From Streptomyces sp. WP-1 (GTDB lineage: Bacteria > Actinomycetota > Actinomycetes > Streptomycetales > Streptomycetaceae): a DNA stretch of 64,000 bases. Numbering within the stretch: the first letter of the stretch is position 1; each line of letters begins with the position of its first letter. Positions 55,546 through 64,000 of this stretch are shown piece after piece. The DNA lies in assembly GCF_030450125.1 (NCBI RefSeq), contig NZ_CP123923.1:6081001-6145000 (forward strand), in the 5' to 3' direction. Under the pieces are notes generated by a model. It was not told the DNA's origin. It saw only the letters and a list, made by a program, of their open reading frames with translations, and did no database searches. A program made the position numbers and the translations under genes.

Positions 55546-55833
55546 GACTACCGTCCCCTCGTCGCTCCCCGCCCGTTCCGGCGGATGCCGCTCACCGTAG
55601 GAACGCCCCCTCCCTCCCCGCCTCGGCCGCGGGTCCCGTGGCGGAGGGGCCCTTCGGCGTACGACGGCCGCCCGGACCCTCGGACGTACGGCACCGGGCG
55701 GGGTCCCCGGGGCCTACGCCGCCCGGCCTAGGACCAGCGGACGGCGATGGGCCGTCGGCGGCCCGATCCGCGCCCGGGCACCCCGCCGGTACCGTGAGGG
55801 CATGAGCCACCGCCCCGGTCCGGCCTCGCCGCG

Positions 55834-56970
55834 GTGAGTTCCGCGCTGCTGGCCATGAGCAGGCATCTGGAGATGCGCGACGTCCTGAAGACGATCGTCG
55901 CCTCCGCCCGCGAACTCCTCGACGCGCAGTACGCCGCCCTCGGCGTCCCCGACGACCACGGCGGCTTCGCCCAGTTCGTCGTGGACGGCGTCAGCGACGC
56001 CCAGTGGAAGGCGATCGGCCCGCTGCCCCGCCAGCACGGCGTGCTCGCCGCGATGCTGCACGAGGCCCGCCCCGAACGCCTCGCCGATGTGCGCAAGGAT
56101 CCCCGCTTCGAGGGCTGGCCCGACGCCCACCCCGACCTCGTCGACTTCCTGGGGCTGCCCATCCGCGACGGCGACGAGATCATCGGCGCGCTCTTCCTCG
56201 CCAACAAGCTGCGCCCTGCGGAGGGACATCCCCCGTGCCCTGAACCGCAAGGCAGTTGCGGCTTCACCCAGGAGGACGAGGAACTCCTCGCCCTCCTCGC
56301 CCAGCACGCCGCGATCGCCCTCACCAACGCCCGCCTGTACGAGCGCAGCCGCGAACTGACCATCGCCGAGGAACGCTCCCGCCTCGCCCATGAACTCCAC
56401 GACGCGGTCAGCCAGAAGCTGTTCTCGCTGCGCCTGACCGCACAGGCCGCCGCCGCCCTCGTCGACCGCGACCCCGCCCGCGCCAAGGACGAACTCCACC
56501 AGGTCGCCGCGCTCGCCGCCGAGGCCACCGACGAACTGCGGGCCGCCGTCGTGGAGTTGCGGCCCGCCGCGCTGGACGAGGACGGACTGATCGCCACCCT
56601 GCGCACCCAGATCCAGGTCCTCGACCGCGCCCACACCGCCCGCGTCACCTTCACCGGCACCGGCTACCGCGCCCTGCCCGCCGCCCAGGAGGAGGCCGTG
56701 CTCCGGGTCGCCCAGGAGGCCCTGCACAACGCGCTGCGCCACGCGGACGCGGAGCGCGTCGACGTGAGCGTGGCGCGGCGCGGCCAGGGGGCGGTGCTGC
56801 GGGTCAGCGACGACGGCGCCGGCTTCGACCCGGCCGCCGTCGGCCGCGCCGGGCGGCACCTCGGACTGGTCTCGATGCGGGACCGGGCGAGCGGGGTCGG
56901 CGGCACGCTGACCGTCGAATCGGCGCCCGGCAAGGGCACCACGATCGAGATGGAGGTCCCCGGTGGCTGA
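55834..56970 (+). CDS. GAF-domain sensor histidine kinase (NarL-type partner)
   Basis: A 378-residue cytoplasmic sensor kinase. The GAF domain (residues about 20-165) runs from LLDAQYAALGVPDDHGGFAQ to LALLAQHAAIALTNARLYER. HisKA_3 has the phosphoacceptor His in ERSRLAHELHDAVSQKLFSL, and the HATPase domain VLRVAQEALHNALRHADAER and VSDDGAGFDPAAVGRAGRHL. No membrane helix. The only in-frame start is GTG 55834. An upstream ATG at 55802 is in another frame, which may mean a lost N-terminal piece. The stop overlaps the regulator gene by 8 bp. Confidence 0.9.
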   Translation: MSSALLAMSRHLEMRDVLKTIVASARELLDAQYAALGVPDDHGGFAQFVVDGVSDAQWKAIGPLPRQHGVLAAMLHEARPERLADVRKDPRFEGWPDAHPDLVDFLGLPIRDGDEIIGALFLANKLRPAEGHPPCPEPQGSCGFTQEDEELLALLAQHAAIALTNARLYERSRELTIAEERSRLAHELHDAVSQKLFSLRLTAQAAAALVDRDPARAKDELHQVAALAAEATDELRAAVVELRPAALDEDGLIATLRTQIQVLDRAHTARVTFTGTGYRALPAAQEEAVLRVAQEALHNALRHADAERVDVSVARRGQGAVLRVSDDGAGFDPAAVGRAGRHLGLVSMRDRASGVGGTLTVESAPGKGTTIEMEVPGG

Positions 56971-57604
56971 GCCCATCAAGGTGCTGCTCGTCGACGACCA
57001 CCAGGTCGTCCGCCGGGGCCTGCGCACCTTCCTGGAGGTGCAGGAGGACATAGTGGTCGTCGGCGAGGCGGCCGACGGCGCGGAGGGGGTGGCCCGCGCC
57101 GAGGAACTGCGGCCCGACGTCGTCCTCATGGACGTCAAGATGCCGGGCATGGACGGCATCGACGCGCTGCGCAGGCTGCGTGAGCTCGACAACCCCGCGC
57201 GGGTGCTGATCGTCACCAGTTTCACCGAGCAGCGCACGGTCGTACCGGCCCTGCGCGCCGGCGCCGCCGGGTATGTGTACAAGGACGTGGACCCCGACGC
57301 CCTGGCCGGCGCCATCCGCTCCGTGCACGCCGGGCACATCCTGCTCCAGCCCGAGGTGGCGGGCGCGCTGCTGTCTCAGGAGGAGGTCAACTCCGGTCAG
57401 GGCCGGGGGAGTTCGCTCACCGAACGGGAGCGCGAGGTGCTCGGCCTGATCGCCGACGGCCGCTCCAACCGGGAGATCGCCCGTGCGCTGGTGCTGTCCG
57501 AGAAGACGGTCAAGACGCACGTCTCCAACATCCTGATGAAGCTCGACCTCGCCGACCGCACACAGGCCGCGCTGTGGGCCGTACGGCACGGAGTGGCCGG
57601 CTGA
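56963..57604 (+). CDS. NarL/LuxR-type response regulator
   Basis: A 213-residue two-component regulator starting at GTG 56963 (VAEPIKVLLVDDHQVVRRGL) with GGAGG upstream. Receiver: acidic DD pair, phosphoacceptor Asp in DVVLMDVKMPGMDG, Lys in GYVYKDVDPDALAGAIRSVH. C-terminal LuxR HTH: LTEREREVLGLIADGRSNRE and ALVLSEKTVKTHVSNILMKL. It is made together with the GAF kinase. The chaplin gene chpE follows on the same strand after a terminator. Confidence 0.94.
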   Translation: MAEPIKVLLVDDHQVVRRGLRTFLEVQEDIVVVGEAADGAEGVARAEELRPDVVLMDVKMPGMDGIDALRRLRELDNPARVLIVTSFTEQRTVVPALRAGAAGYVYKDVDPDALAGAIRSVHAGHILLQPEVAGALLSQEEVNSGQGRGSSLTEREREVLGLIADGRSNREIARALVLSEKTVKTHVSNILMKLDLADRTQAALWAVRHGVAG

Positions 57605-57622
57605 GACCTCCGTACGGACGAG

Positions 57623-57649
57623 ACTTCCGTACGGACGCCGTACGGAAGT
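57623..57649 (+). terminator. Terminator of the kinase-regulator operon
   Basis: Perfect 12-bp stem ACTTCCGTACGG / CCGTACGGAAGT with a 3-nt loop, 19 nt after the regulator stop. A third CCGTACGG copy lies just upstream at 57610. Confidence 0.7.
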
Positions 57650-57792
57650 TCCCCCCAGAAGTCCCGTTCCGGACTGAGATTCATACCGTCGTGGGAATGT
57701 CACCCGGATGGCGCATCCCCGGGCGATCTCCGCCGTTCTCCAGTGCGTGCCACGGAGAACCGCCGTGGTGAACGTCCAAGAGGGGTTTGAAA

Positions 57793-58032
57793 GTGAAGAA
57801 CCTGAAGAAGGCAGCGGCCGTGACGATGGTGGCCGGTGGCCTGCTGGCCGCCGGTGCCGGCCTGGCCTCCGCCCAGAGCGAGGCGGGCGGCGCGGCCGTG
57901 AACTCCCCGGGCGTCGTCTCGGGCAACGCCATCCAGGCGCCGATCCACGTCCCGGTGAACGTGACCGGCGACAGCATCGACGTCATCGGCGTGCTGAACC
58001 CGGCCTTCGGCAACGTCGGCCTCAACCACTGA
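57793..58032 (+). CDS. chpE: Short chaplin ChpE (surface hydrophobin-like protein)
   Basis: A 79-residue secreted chaplin that coats aerial hyphae and lowers surface tension. The start is GTG 57793 (VKNLKKAAAVTMVAGGLLAA) with AAGAGGGG upstream; TTG 57787 would add two residues. The signal peptide ends near ASAQS. The single chaplin domain is VNSPGVVSGNAIQAPIHVPV, then IDVIGVLNPAFGNVGLNH. It has no cysteine, the mark of ChpE among short chaplins. It is closed by a strong hairpin. Regulation by the preceding two-component pair is possible but not shown. Confidence 0.93.
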   Translation: MKNLKKAAAVTMVAGGLLAAGAGLASAQSEAGGAAVNSPGVVSGNAIQAPIHVPVNVTGDSIDVIGVLNPAFGNVGLNH

Positions 58033-58049
58033 GGCATCACGACCGCGGC

Positions 58050-58080
58050 GCGGGCCCCCCGGATCCACCGGGGGGCCCGC
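58050..58080 (+). terminator. Terminator of chpE
   Basis: Perfect 13-bp stem GCGGGCCCCCCGG / CCGGGGGGCCCGC with a 5-nt loop, 17 nt after the chpE stop. Confidence 0.85.
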
Positions 58081-58101
58081 CCCTTTGTCCGGCCCCGGAG
58101 G

Positions 58102-58890
58102 TCACCTCACCCTCCGCTCCCTCTCCTCCACCATCGAGTTGTACGCCGCCACCTGCGCCCGCCGGGCCGTCCGCTCCACCGGGCGCAGCGCCTGGGTGCG
58201 CGCCGCCATCTCCGAGGCGGTCACCGCGGCCCCGTGGCCGTGGTCGTGCGCCAGGGCGATCAGCAGGCCGATCCGCTGCGCCAGCTCCAGGACCCGGGCC
58301 GCGCGGGGCGGATAGCCCGGGGCCAGGACCTCGCGGCCGGCCTCCGCCCGCGCCCGGTACGCGTCGATCGCGGCCTCGGCCACCGGGCCCGAGGCGGCCA
58401 CGTCCAGCCGGGCGAGCACCGCCGTGGCGTCCCGCAGGGCCTCCGCCAGCTCCCGCTCCGCCTCGCCCAGGGAGGGCACGTCCGCGGGCGGGGCCTCGCG
58501 CACCGGCAGGGCGTGCCAGACCACCTCGACATGCACATCACCCGCGGGCCCGGCCTCGTGCACCTCCGGCACCAGCCCCAGCGCGGTGCCGAAGCAGACC
58601 ACCGCCTCCTGCGCGTCCAGCGCCCGCGCGTTGAACTCCGGCGGGCCGCTCAGCCCCAGCGGATGGCCGGGTGCCGGCAGCGCCACCCGCAGCCCCGTCG
58701 CCCCGAGCGCCCGCAGCCGCCCCAGCGCGAGCGTCAGCCCCACCGGCGCCGCTTCCCCGGGCAGCCCGGCCACCCGGTGCACGGTGTCGTCACCCACCAT
58801 GGCGAGCGCGGCGTCATCCGGAGAGACAAGTCCGGCCAAAAGGGCATTTCCCCAAGCGGCAAGGCGTCCTGAACGCGGTTCCGTGAGCAT
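58102..58890 (-). CDS. Conserved protein of unknown function
   Basis: A 262-residue soluble protein that I do not recognise. The N-terminal half (MLTEPRSGRLAAWGNALLAG) to GLRVALPAPGHPLGLSGPPE has an alpha/beta look; residues about 150-262 are helical and Ala-rich with ARVLELAQRIGLLIALAHDH and a final Arg-rich stretch VEERERRVR. There are no catalytic motifs, membrane segments or Cys clusters. Convergent with chpE, divergent from the ABC ATPase gene. Similar proteins occur next to this ATPase in Streptomyces, to my memory. Confidence 0.78.
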   Translation of the reverse strand: MLTEPRSGRLAAWGNALLAGLVSPDDAALAMVGDDTVHRVAGLPGEAAPVGLTLALGRLRALGATGLRVALPAPGHPLGLSGPPEFNARALDAQEAVVCFGTALGLVPEVHEAGPAGDVHVEVVWHALPVREAPPADVPSLGEAERELAEALRDATAVLARLDVAASGPVAEAAIDAYRARAEAGREVLAPGYPPRAARVLELAQRIGLLIALAHDHGHGAAVTASEMAARTQALRPVERTARRAQVAAYNSMVEERERRVR

Positions 58891-59040
58891 GCCCCCACCC
58901 TAAGGACCGGACCGATGGAATGGACCGGCGCGCCGGTGGCGTAGATTTCATACGGGCCGTGCCCACCGGCGCGGCGGACCGCGCCACAGGCGTACGCGAC
59001 AGCCGAGACCGGCCACACAGCAAGGGGAGACAACGCGCTC

Positions 59041-59838
<798 letters not shown>

Positions 59839-59963
59839 CCCCGCCACCGCCCCCGGCCACCCCCGGCCGCCCGTGACCCCACCCGGCCGGGACCCTCGCG
59901 CAAACCTGCCGGGGTCCCCGACGCGCCCTGTCCGCCGCCCGGCCGTGGCCCTACGATGACCAC

Positions 59964-60395
59964 GTGAACGACATCGACGCATGGGTGTGGTGGCTCGTCG
60001 GCGCGGCCGCGCTCGGAATCCCGCTCGTCGTCACCGCCATGCCCGAGTTCGGCATGTTCGCGGTGGGAGCCGTCGCGGCCGCGGTCGTCGCCGCCCTCGG
60101 CCCCGGCGTCGTCGCCCAGGTGATCACGTTCCTCGTCGTCTCCGTCGCGCTCATCGCCGTCGTACGGCCCATCGCCAACCGGCACAGCAGGCAGCGGCCC
60201 CAGTTCGCCAGCGGCATCGAGGCGTTGAAGGGCAGGCAGGCCGTCGTACTGGAGCGGGTCGACGGCGCCGGCGGCCGCGTCAAGCTCGCCGGGGAGATCT
60301 GGTCGGCCCGCGCCCTGGACGCCGACCGGGCCTACGAGGCGGGCCAGGAGGTGGACGTCGTGGACATCGAAGGAGCCACGGCGATCGTCATCTGA
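59964..60395 (+). CDS. NfeD-family membrane protein
   Basis: A 143-residue protein starting at GTG 59964. Two or three membrane helices (residues 7-75: WWLVGAAALGIPLVVTAMPE and FGMFAVGAVAAAVVAALGPG onward) precede a C-terminal OB-fold: IEALKGRQAVVLERVDGAGG, VKLAGEIWSARALDADRAYE and VDVVDIEGATAIVI. This is the short NfeD1b type that is encoded together with SPFH (flotillin/stomatin) proteins, as here with an 81-bp gap. The pair is thought to organise membrane microdomains or regulate membrane proteases. Confidence 0.9.
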   Translation: MNDIDAWVWWLVGAAALGIPLVVTAMPEFGMFAVGAVAAAVVAALGPGVVAQVITFLVVSVALIAVVRPIANRHSRQRPQFASGIEALKGRQAVVLERVDGAGGRVKLAGEIWSARALDADRAYEAGQEVDVVDIEGATAIVI

Positions 60396-60476
60396 GCCAT
60401 CCTGCCTGCGAGTTGGGCCGGAGTCTGTCAGACTCGACGGGCAAGATCCTTTGAGGAGAGGGGTACGGGCAACACG

Positions 60477-61442
60477 ATGGAACCGGTCATCATCGTCCTG
60501 ATCATCCTGGTGGTGTTGGTCTTCATCGCCCTGATCAAGACCATCCAGGTCATCCCACAGGCCAGCGCGGCCATCGTCGAGCGCTTCGGTCGCTACACGC
60601 GGACCCTGAACGCGGGCCTGAACATCGTGGTCCCGTTCATAGACACCATCCGCAACCGCATCGACCTGCGCGAGCAGGTCGTACCGTTCCCGCCCCAGCC
60701 GGTGATCACCCAGGACAACCTGGTCGTCAACATCGACACCGTCATCTACTACCAGGTGACGGACGCCCGTGCGGCCACCTACGAGGTCGCCAGCTACATC
60801 CAGGCGATCGAGCAGCTCACCGTCACCACGCTGCGCAACATCATCGGCGGCATGGACCTGGAGCGCACCCTGACCTCCCGCGAGGAGATCAACGCCGCCC
60901 TGCGCGGCGTCCTGGACGAGGCCACGGGCAAGTGGGGCATCCGCGTCAACCGCGTGGAACTGAAGGCCATCGAGCCGCCGACCTCCATCCAGGACTCGAT
61001 GGAGAAGCAGATGCGCGCCGACCGTGACAAGCGCGCCGCGATCCTCACCGCCGAGGGCACCCGGCAGGCCGCGATCCTCACGGCCGAGGGCGAGAAGCAG
61101 TCCCAGATCCTGCGCGCCGAAGGTGAGGCCAAGGCCGCCGCCCTGCGCGCCGAGGGCGAGGCCCAGGCCGTCCGCACGGTCTTCGAGGCCATCCACGCCG
61201 GCGACCCGGACCAGAAGCTGCTGTCCTACCAGTACCTCCAGATGCTCCCGAAGATCGCCGAGGGCGACGCCAACAAGCTCTGGATCGTCCCCAGCGAGAT
61301 CGGCGACGCCCTCAAGGGCCTCTCCGGCGCCATGGGCAACTTCGGCTCCCTGGGCGGCGGCAACAGCGGCGGCGGCGCCTCCCTGCCGGCCCAGAACAAG
61401 GGCCCGGCCACGGAGCGCCGCGAAAAGCCGAGCATCGACTAG
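60477..61442 (+). CDS. SPFH/stomatin-family membrane protein
   Basis: A 321-residue protein with an N-terminal membrane helix (IIVLIILVVLVFIALIKTI), the SPFH/band-7 domain (VIPQASAAIVERFGRYTRTL; GLNIVVPFIDTIRNRIDLRE; LTVTTLRNIIGGMDLERTLT) and a helical stretch with EGxxxA repeats (ILTAEGTRQAAILTAEGEKQ onward). The C-terminus is Gly-rich and charged. It pairs with the NfeD gene upstream and resembles mycobacterial Rv1488-type and E. coli QmcA proteins. Probably forms oligomeric membrane scaffolds. Confidence 0.92.
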   Translation: MEPVIIVLIILVVLVFIALIKTIQVIPQASAAIVERFGRYTRTLNAGLNIVVPFIDTIRNRIDLREQVVPFPPQPVITQDNLVVNIDTVIYYQVTDARAATYEVASYIQAIEQLTVTTLRNIIGGMDLERTLTSREEINAALRGVLDEATGKWGIRVNRVELKAIEPPTSIQDSMEKQMRADRDKRAAILTAEGTRQAAILTAEGEKQSQILRAEGEAKAAALRAEGEAQAVRTVFEAIHAGDPDQKLLSYQYLQMLPKIAEGDANKLWIVPSEIGDALKGLSGAMGNFGSLGGGNSGGGASLPAQNKGPATERREKPSID

Positions 61443-61468
61443 GGGCTGCTTCGCAACGCAGGGCACCA

Positions 61469-61553
61469 CCCGCGCCCCATCAGGGGCGCGGGGCCGTATC
61501 GATATACGGCTCCGCCGCGCGGGCGCGAGCAACGCACGGCAACCCGCACCCGC
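61469..61553. repeat. Streptomyces-type intergenic palindromic repeat
   Basis: A perfect hairpin CGCGCCCC-ATCA-GGGGCGCG (61471-61490) is followed by GCCGTAT/ATACGGC (61493-61510) and CTCCGCCGCGCGGGCGCGAG. This 'GCGCCCC(A/G)TCAGGGGCGCGGGG ...' arrangement is one I remember as frequent between Streptomyces genes. It lies between the convergent SPFH and HNH genes and may act as their terminator. Confidence 0.6.
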
Positions 61554-61577
61554 CGTCAGACAGAACCCGGCAGACTC

Positions 61578-62084
61578 TTAGGCCGCATCCCGAGCGAGCC
61601 ACTCAGGAAGCCCGTCCAGGTCGTCCTGCCGCAAAGCCAGGAGCATCGCATCCGCCGGCGTCGGCTCGAAAGGCGCCCGCAGCAACGCCATCCCGGCCTC
61701 CTCCGGAGTCCGGTCCGCCTTCCGGTGATTGTCCTCCGCACACGCCGCCACCGTGTTCAGCCATGTGTCCTGCCCACCCTGCGCCCGCGGCACCACATGG
61801 TCCACCGTCGTCGCCCTGCGCCCGCAGTACACGCACCGGTGCCGGTCCCGCACCAGCACCCCCCGCCGCGACCACGGCGCTTGTCTTCGGAACGGCACCC
61901 GTACATATCTGCACAGCCTGATCACCCGGGGCGCGGGTATGTCCACAACGGCCCCCCGCATCCGCAGCTCGGGATGGGCCTGCTCGACCACCGCCTTGTC
62001 CTGGAGCACCAGGACGACGGCTCGGTTCAGAGTCACCGTAGACAGCGGCTCGAAACTCGCGTTCAGCACCAGCGTGTCACGCAT
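61578..62084 (-). CDS. HNH endonuclease-family protein
   Basis: A 168-residue protein from ATG 62084 after GGGAGGTGG. The HNH domain is VLVRDRHRCVYCGRRATTVD with HVVPRAQGGQDTWLNTVAAC and HRKADRTPEEAG: D-H, N and H are present. The first CxxC zinc pair is CVYC, but the second knuckle, usually CxxCN, is CAEDN. The N-terminal part (VLNASFEPLSTVTLNRAVVL) is the DUF-like lead found in actinobacterial HNH proteins. Possible DNA-nicking or repair function; not part of any visible phage or restriction locus. Confidence 0.86.
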   Translation of the reverse strand: MRDTLVLNASFEPLSTVTLNRAVVLVLQDKAVVEQAHPELRMRGAVVDIPAPRVIRLCRYVRVPFRRQAPWSRRGVLVRDRHRCVYCGRRATTVDHVVPRAQGGQDTWLNTVAACAEDNHRKADRTPEEAGMALLRAPFEPTPADAMLLALRQDDLDGLPEWLARDAA

Positions 62085-62169
62085 CCAGCCCACCTCCCGT
62101 GCGCACCTGCCCACCCCCCGGCGGGCTCGGATCAACTCTGGACGGGCGCGCCGAGATGGACAACGCAAT

Positions 62170-62213
62170 AAAAAATGCCCGCCCCCGATCACTTCCAAGA
62201 CCGGAGGCGGGCA
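62170..62213 (-). terminator. Rho-independent terminator of the PEBP gene
   Basis: Minus strand: TGCCCGCC ... GGCGGGCA stem (8 bp, extended by CCGG/CCGG pairing) about 40 nt after the PEBP stop, followed by a run of six U and AUUG. A textbook U-run terminator, rare in this genome. Confidence 0.85.
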
Positions 62214-62252
62214 AACGTTCAATGAACGCTCGGCTCGAACCAGACGGGGCGT

Positions 62253-62792
62253 TCAACCCTGCTCGGTGTTCTCGTACTCGCCGATGAGCTGCGCCCGCGC
62301 GATCGCGTGGAAGCGCAGGTTGAACCCGACGAAGGCCGGCGAGGCGTCCGCGTCGGGACCCAGCTTCTCCTGGTCCACCGCGTACACCGTGAACACATAG
62401 CGGTGCGGGCCGTCACCGGGCGGCGGGGCGGCGCCGCCGAAGTCCCGCGTCCCGTAGTCGTTGCGCGCGTGCACGGCACCCTCGGGCAGGCCCTCGAACT
62501 TGCCGCTCGCCGCGCCCGCGGGCAGCTCCGTCACCGAGGCCGGGATGTCGAACAGAACCCAGTGCCAGAACCCGCTGCCGGTCGGCGCGTCGGGGTCGTA
62601 GCAGGTCACGGCGAAGCTCTTGGTCTCCGGCGGGAAGCCCTCCCACCGCAGCTGCGGCGAGGTGTTCCCGTCCGCGTAGACCTGGGCGCCCTTCAGCGTC
62701 GCGCCCTCCTGGACGTCCTCGCTCGTCACCGTGAACGACGGCACCGGCGGGTGGAAGTCATGGGGGAGCGGTCGCCGCTTCAGCTCGGTCAC
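62253..62792 (-). CDS. YbhB/YbcL-type PEBP (Raf kinase inhibitor-like) protein
   Basis: A 179-residue phosphatidylethanolamine-binding-protein fold. Starts at GTG 62792 after AGGAGG. Family motifs: [40 protein letters not shown] (DPDAP and the GxWHW pocket) and [20 protein letters not shown], then [16 protein letters not shown]. The ligand and role in bacteria are not settled. Cytoplasmic. It ends in a U-run terminator, and the spo0M gene upstream is 44 bp away, so the two may share a transcript. Confidence 0.92.
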   Translation of the reverse strand: MTELKRRPLPHDFHPPVPSFTVTSEDVQEGATLKGAQVYADGNTSPQLRWEGFPPETKSFAVTCYDPDAPTGSGFWHWVLFDIPASVTELPAGAASGKFEGLPEGAVHARNDYGTRDFGGAAPPPGDGPHRYVFTVYAVDQEKLGPDADASPAFVGFNLRFHAIARAQLIGEYENTEQG

Positions 62793-62836
62793 CTTGGTAC
62801 CTCCTGATCGATGATCTGGAAAGAACAGAGCGAACT

Positions 62837-63619
62837 CTAGAGCCAGTTGCGCCGGCTGCCGACCTCGGAGAGCCACTGGTTGAGGTAGGCCGCCCAATCG
62901 GTCCCCTGCCAGTCGTGGTGGCCCACCTGGAAGGAGCGGTAGGTGTCCGAGCCCTCGCTGAACAGACCCGCCTTCTTGTCCATCTCCAGTACGACGTCCA
63001 TGGCGTGCTCGTCGGCCACGAAGCTCAGCTCGACCTGGTTCAGACCCCGGTACTGCGACGGCGGGTAGAACTCGATCTCCTGGTAGAACGGCAGCCGCTG
63101 CCGGGTACCGCGGATGTGGCCGCGCTCCATGTCGGCGTTCTTGAACCGGAAACCGAGGCCGATGAACGCGTCCAGGATCGCCTGCTGCGCCGGCAGTGGG
63201 TGCACATTGACCGGGTCCAGGTCACCGGAGTCGACGGCCCGCGCGATCGCCAGCTCGGTCGTCACCCCGATGTGCATCCCGCGCAGCTCCTGGCCGTCGA
63301 TCATCGTCACCGGCGTCTCCCAGGGGATCTCCAGGCCGAACGGCACCGCGTGCACGGCACCGGCCTGCAGCTCGAAGGCACCGCCGAGCCGCACCTTGGC
63401 GAACTCGATGTCCTGCTTGTACTCCTCGTCGCCGCTCTCGACCTCGACCCGCGCCTGAAGACCGACGGAGAGCCCCTCGACGGCCTGGTTCACGGACCCG
63501 CCCTGGATCCGCACCTCACCCTGGACCACGCCACCCGGTACGACATTCACCTCGGTCAGCACCGTCTCGACCGAGGCACCGCCGGCTCCCAGGCTCGCGA
63601 GCAGCTTCTTGAACGCCAT
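62837..63619 (-). CDS. Spo0M-family sporulation protein
   Basis: A 260-residue arrestin-like protein. The N-terminus [20 protein letters not shown] and the beta-sandwich segments [40 protein letters not shown] and [20 protein letters not shown] are those of Spo0M, known in Bacillus as a sporulation-control and cell-division-linked protein. The C-terminus ends [19 protein letters not shown]. In Streptomyces the role is not established. The ATG at 63619 follows AAAGGGAGAG. Confidence 0.92.
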   Translation of the reverse strand: MAFKKLLASLGAGGASVETVLTEVNVVPGGVVQGEVRIQGGSVNQAVEGLSVGLQARVEVESGDEEYKQDIEFAKVRLGGAFELQAGAVHAVPFGLEIPWETPVTMIDGQELRGMHIGVTTELAIARAVDSGDLDPVNVHPLPAQQAILDAFIGLGFRFKNADMERGHIRGTRQRLPFYQEIEFYPPSQYRGLNQVELSFVADEHAMDVVLEMDKKAGLFSEGSDTYRSFQVGHHDWQGTDWAAYLNQWLSEVGSRRNWL

Positions 63620-63733
63620 TGACTCTCCCTTTACGAACGGACCTCGCCCCTACAAACGCCCGCACCCCCGTGGCCGGTTCCGCTCGGGCCGTACCCCGTC
63701 CGGACCACTCGCCGTGCACTACCCTCGGACGGC

Positions 63734-64000
63734 ATGATCGCGCCCAGGGACCGTATGCCACTGCCAAGGAAGTTCTTCGACCGCCCGATCCTGGACGTCG
63801 CCCCCGACCTCCTCGGCCGCATCCTGGTCCGCACGACACCCGACGGCCCGATCGCGGTACGCCTGACGGAGGTCGAGGCGTACGACGGTCCGAACGACCC
63901 GGGCTCCCACGCCTACCGCGGCCGCACCGCACGCAACGCGGTGATGTTCGGGGAGCCCGGACATGTGTACGTCTACTTCACCTATGGCATGTGGCACTGC
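63734..64000 (+). CDS. 3-methyladenine DNA glycosylase (MPG/Aag), 5' part
   Basis: Base-excision repair enzyme that removes alkylated purines. The first 89 codons are in the window; the frame is open at the edge. It has the family motif [20 protein letters not shown] (catalytic Glu in TEVEAY), then [20 protein letters not shown] and YGMWHC. About 110 more residues would complete the domain. ATG 63734 is used; ATG 63755 seven codons later fits the family start ([15 protein letters not shown]) equally well. Confidence 0.9.
   Translation, partial: MIAPRDRMPLPRKFFDRPILDVAPDLLGRILVRTTPDGPIAVRLTEVEAYDGPNDPGSHAYRGRTARNAVMFGEPGHVYVYFTYGMWHC

Noticed and set aside
55546..55833. Small gene in the gap before the GAF kinase
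   Set aside because: Frames here are short, Pro/Arg-rich and unsupported; only the out-of-frame ATG at 55802 deserves mention.

Overview
This 64 kb window is chromosomal DNA of a Streptomyces (very high GC, GTG/TTG starts, AGGAGG-type ribosome binding sites, long GC hairpins as terminators, a chaplin gene, Spo0M, the nucleoid protein Gbn and Gls24/Asp23 proteins). From memory of the S. coelicolor chromosome, the gene order follows the conserved core region from about SCO1849 (cobN) down to SCO1800 (chpE), read left to right here. No rRNA, tRNA, CRISPR array, transposase or integrase was seen. Nearly all the very long antisense ORFs are GC-bias shadows.

Left part (1-9.4 kb): a leftward, translationally coupled cobalamin operon (cobD-cobQ-cobN, cobN leaving the window) headed by a cobalamin riboswitch. 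A 19-codon leader ORF lies between riboswitch and cobD. Next come a low-affinity phosphate transporter with a small membrane partner, a secreted GH25 lysozyme and a class II aldolase. Middle left (9.5-22 kb): alpha/beta hydrolase, a conserved hypothetical, a VOC protein, a housekeeping ABC-F protein, and gbn preceded by eight GATC sites (Gbn's reported target). An envelope-stress type cluster of Asp23/Gls24, a small membrane protein, DUF6286 and AmaP follows, then an SDR with a degenerate active site and a GH15 gene carrying a single-base frameshift.

Middle (21.8-35.6 kb): SURF1, a zinc-ribbon protein, a DEDDh exonuclease with BRCT domain, a VIT-family transporter, CaiB-type CoA transferase, a secreted subtilase, DUF485-ActP acetate/solute symporter, MoaA, small membrane proteins, TyrS and TldE. 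At 35.6-40.9 kb five accessory genes (amidase, MFS exporter, GntR, methyltransferase, AraC) separate tldE from tldD. A 3' remnant of a tldD-like gene still overlaps the tldE start, so this looks like an old insertion at the end of tldD.

Right part (40.9-64 kb): tldD, the FAS-II pair fabG-fabI, a second GntR/MFS module, SixA, SerB, a large FHA-ABC transporter, a secreted SLT protein, a QueA-like/SDR pair with altered motifs, a GAF histidine kinase/NarL-type regulator pair, and the short chaplin chpE. After these come an ABC ATPase, an NfeD/SPFH pair, an HNH protein, a PEBP protein, Spo0M and the start of a 3-methyladenine DNA glycosylase. Most of the window is ordinary core Streptomyces. The points worth following are the tldD/tldE split, the GATC cluster at gbn, the Asp23 cluster, the riboswitch leader ORF and the QueA-like gene.
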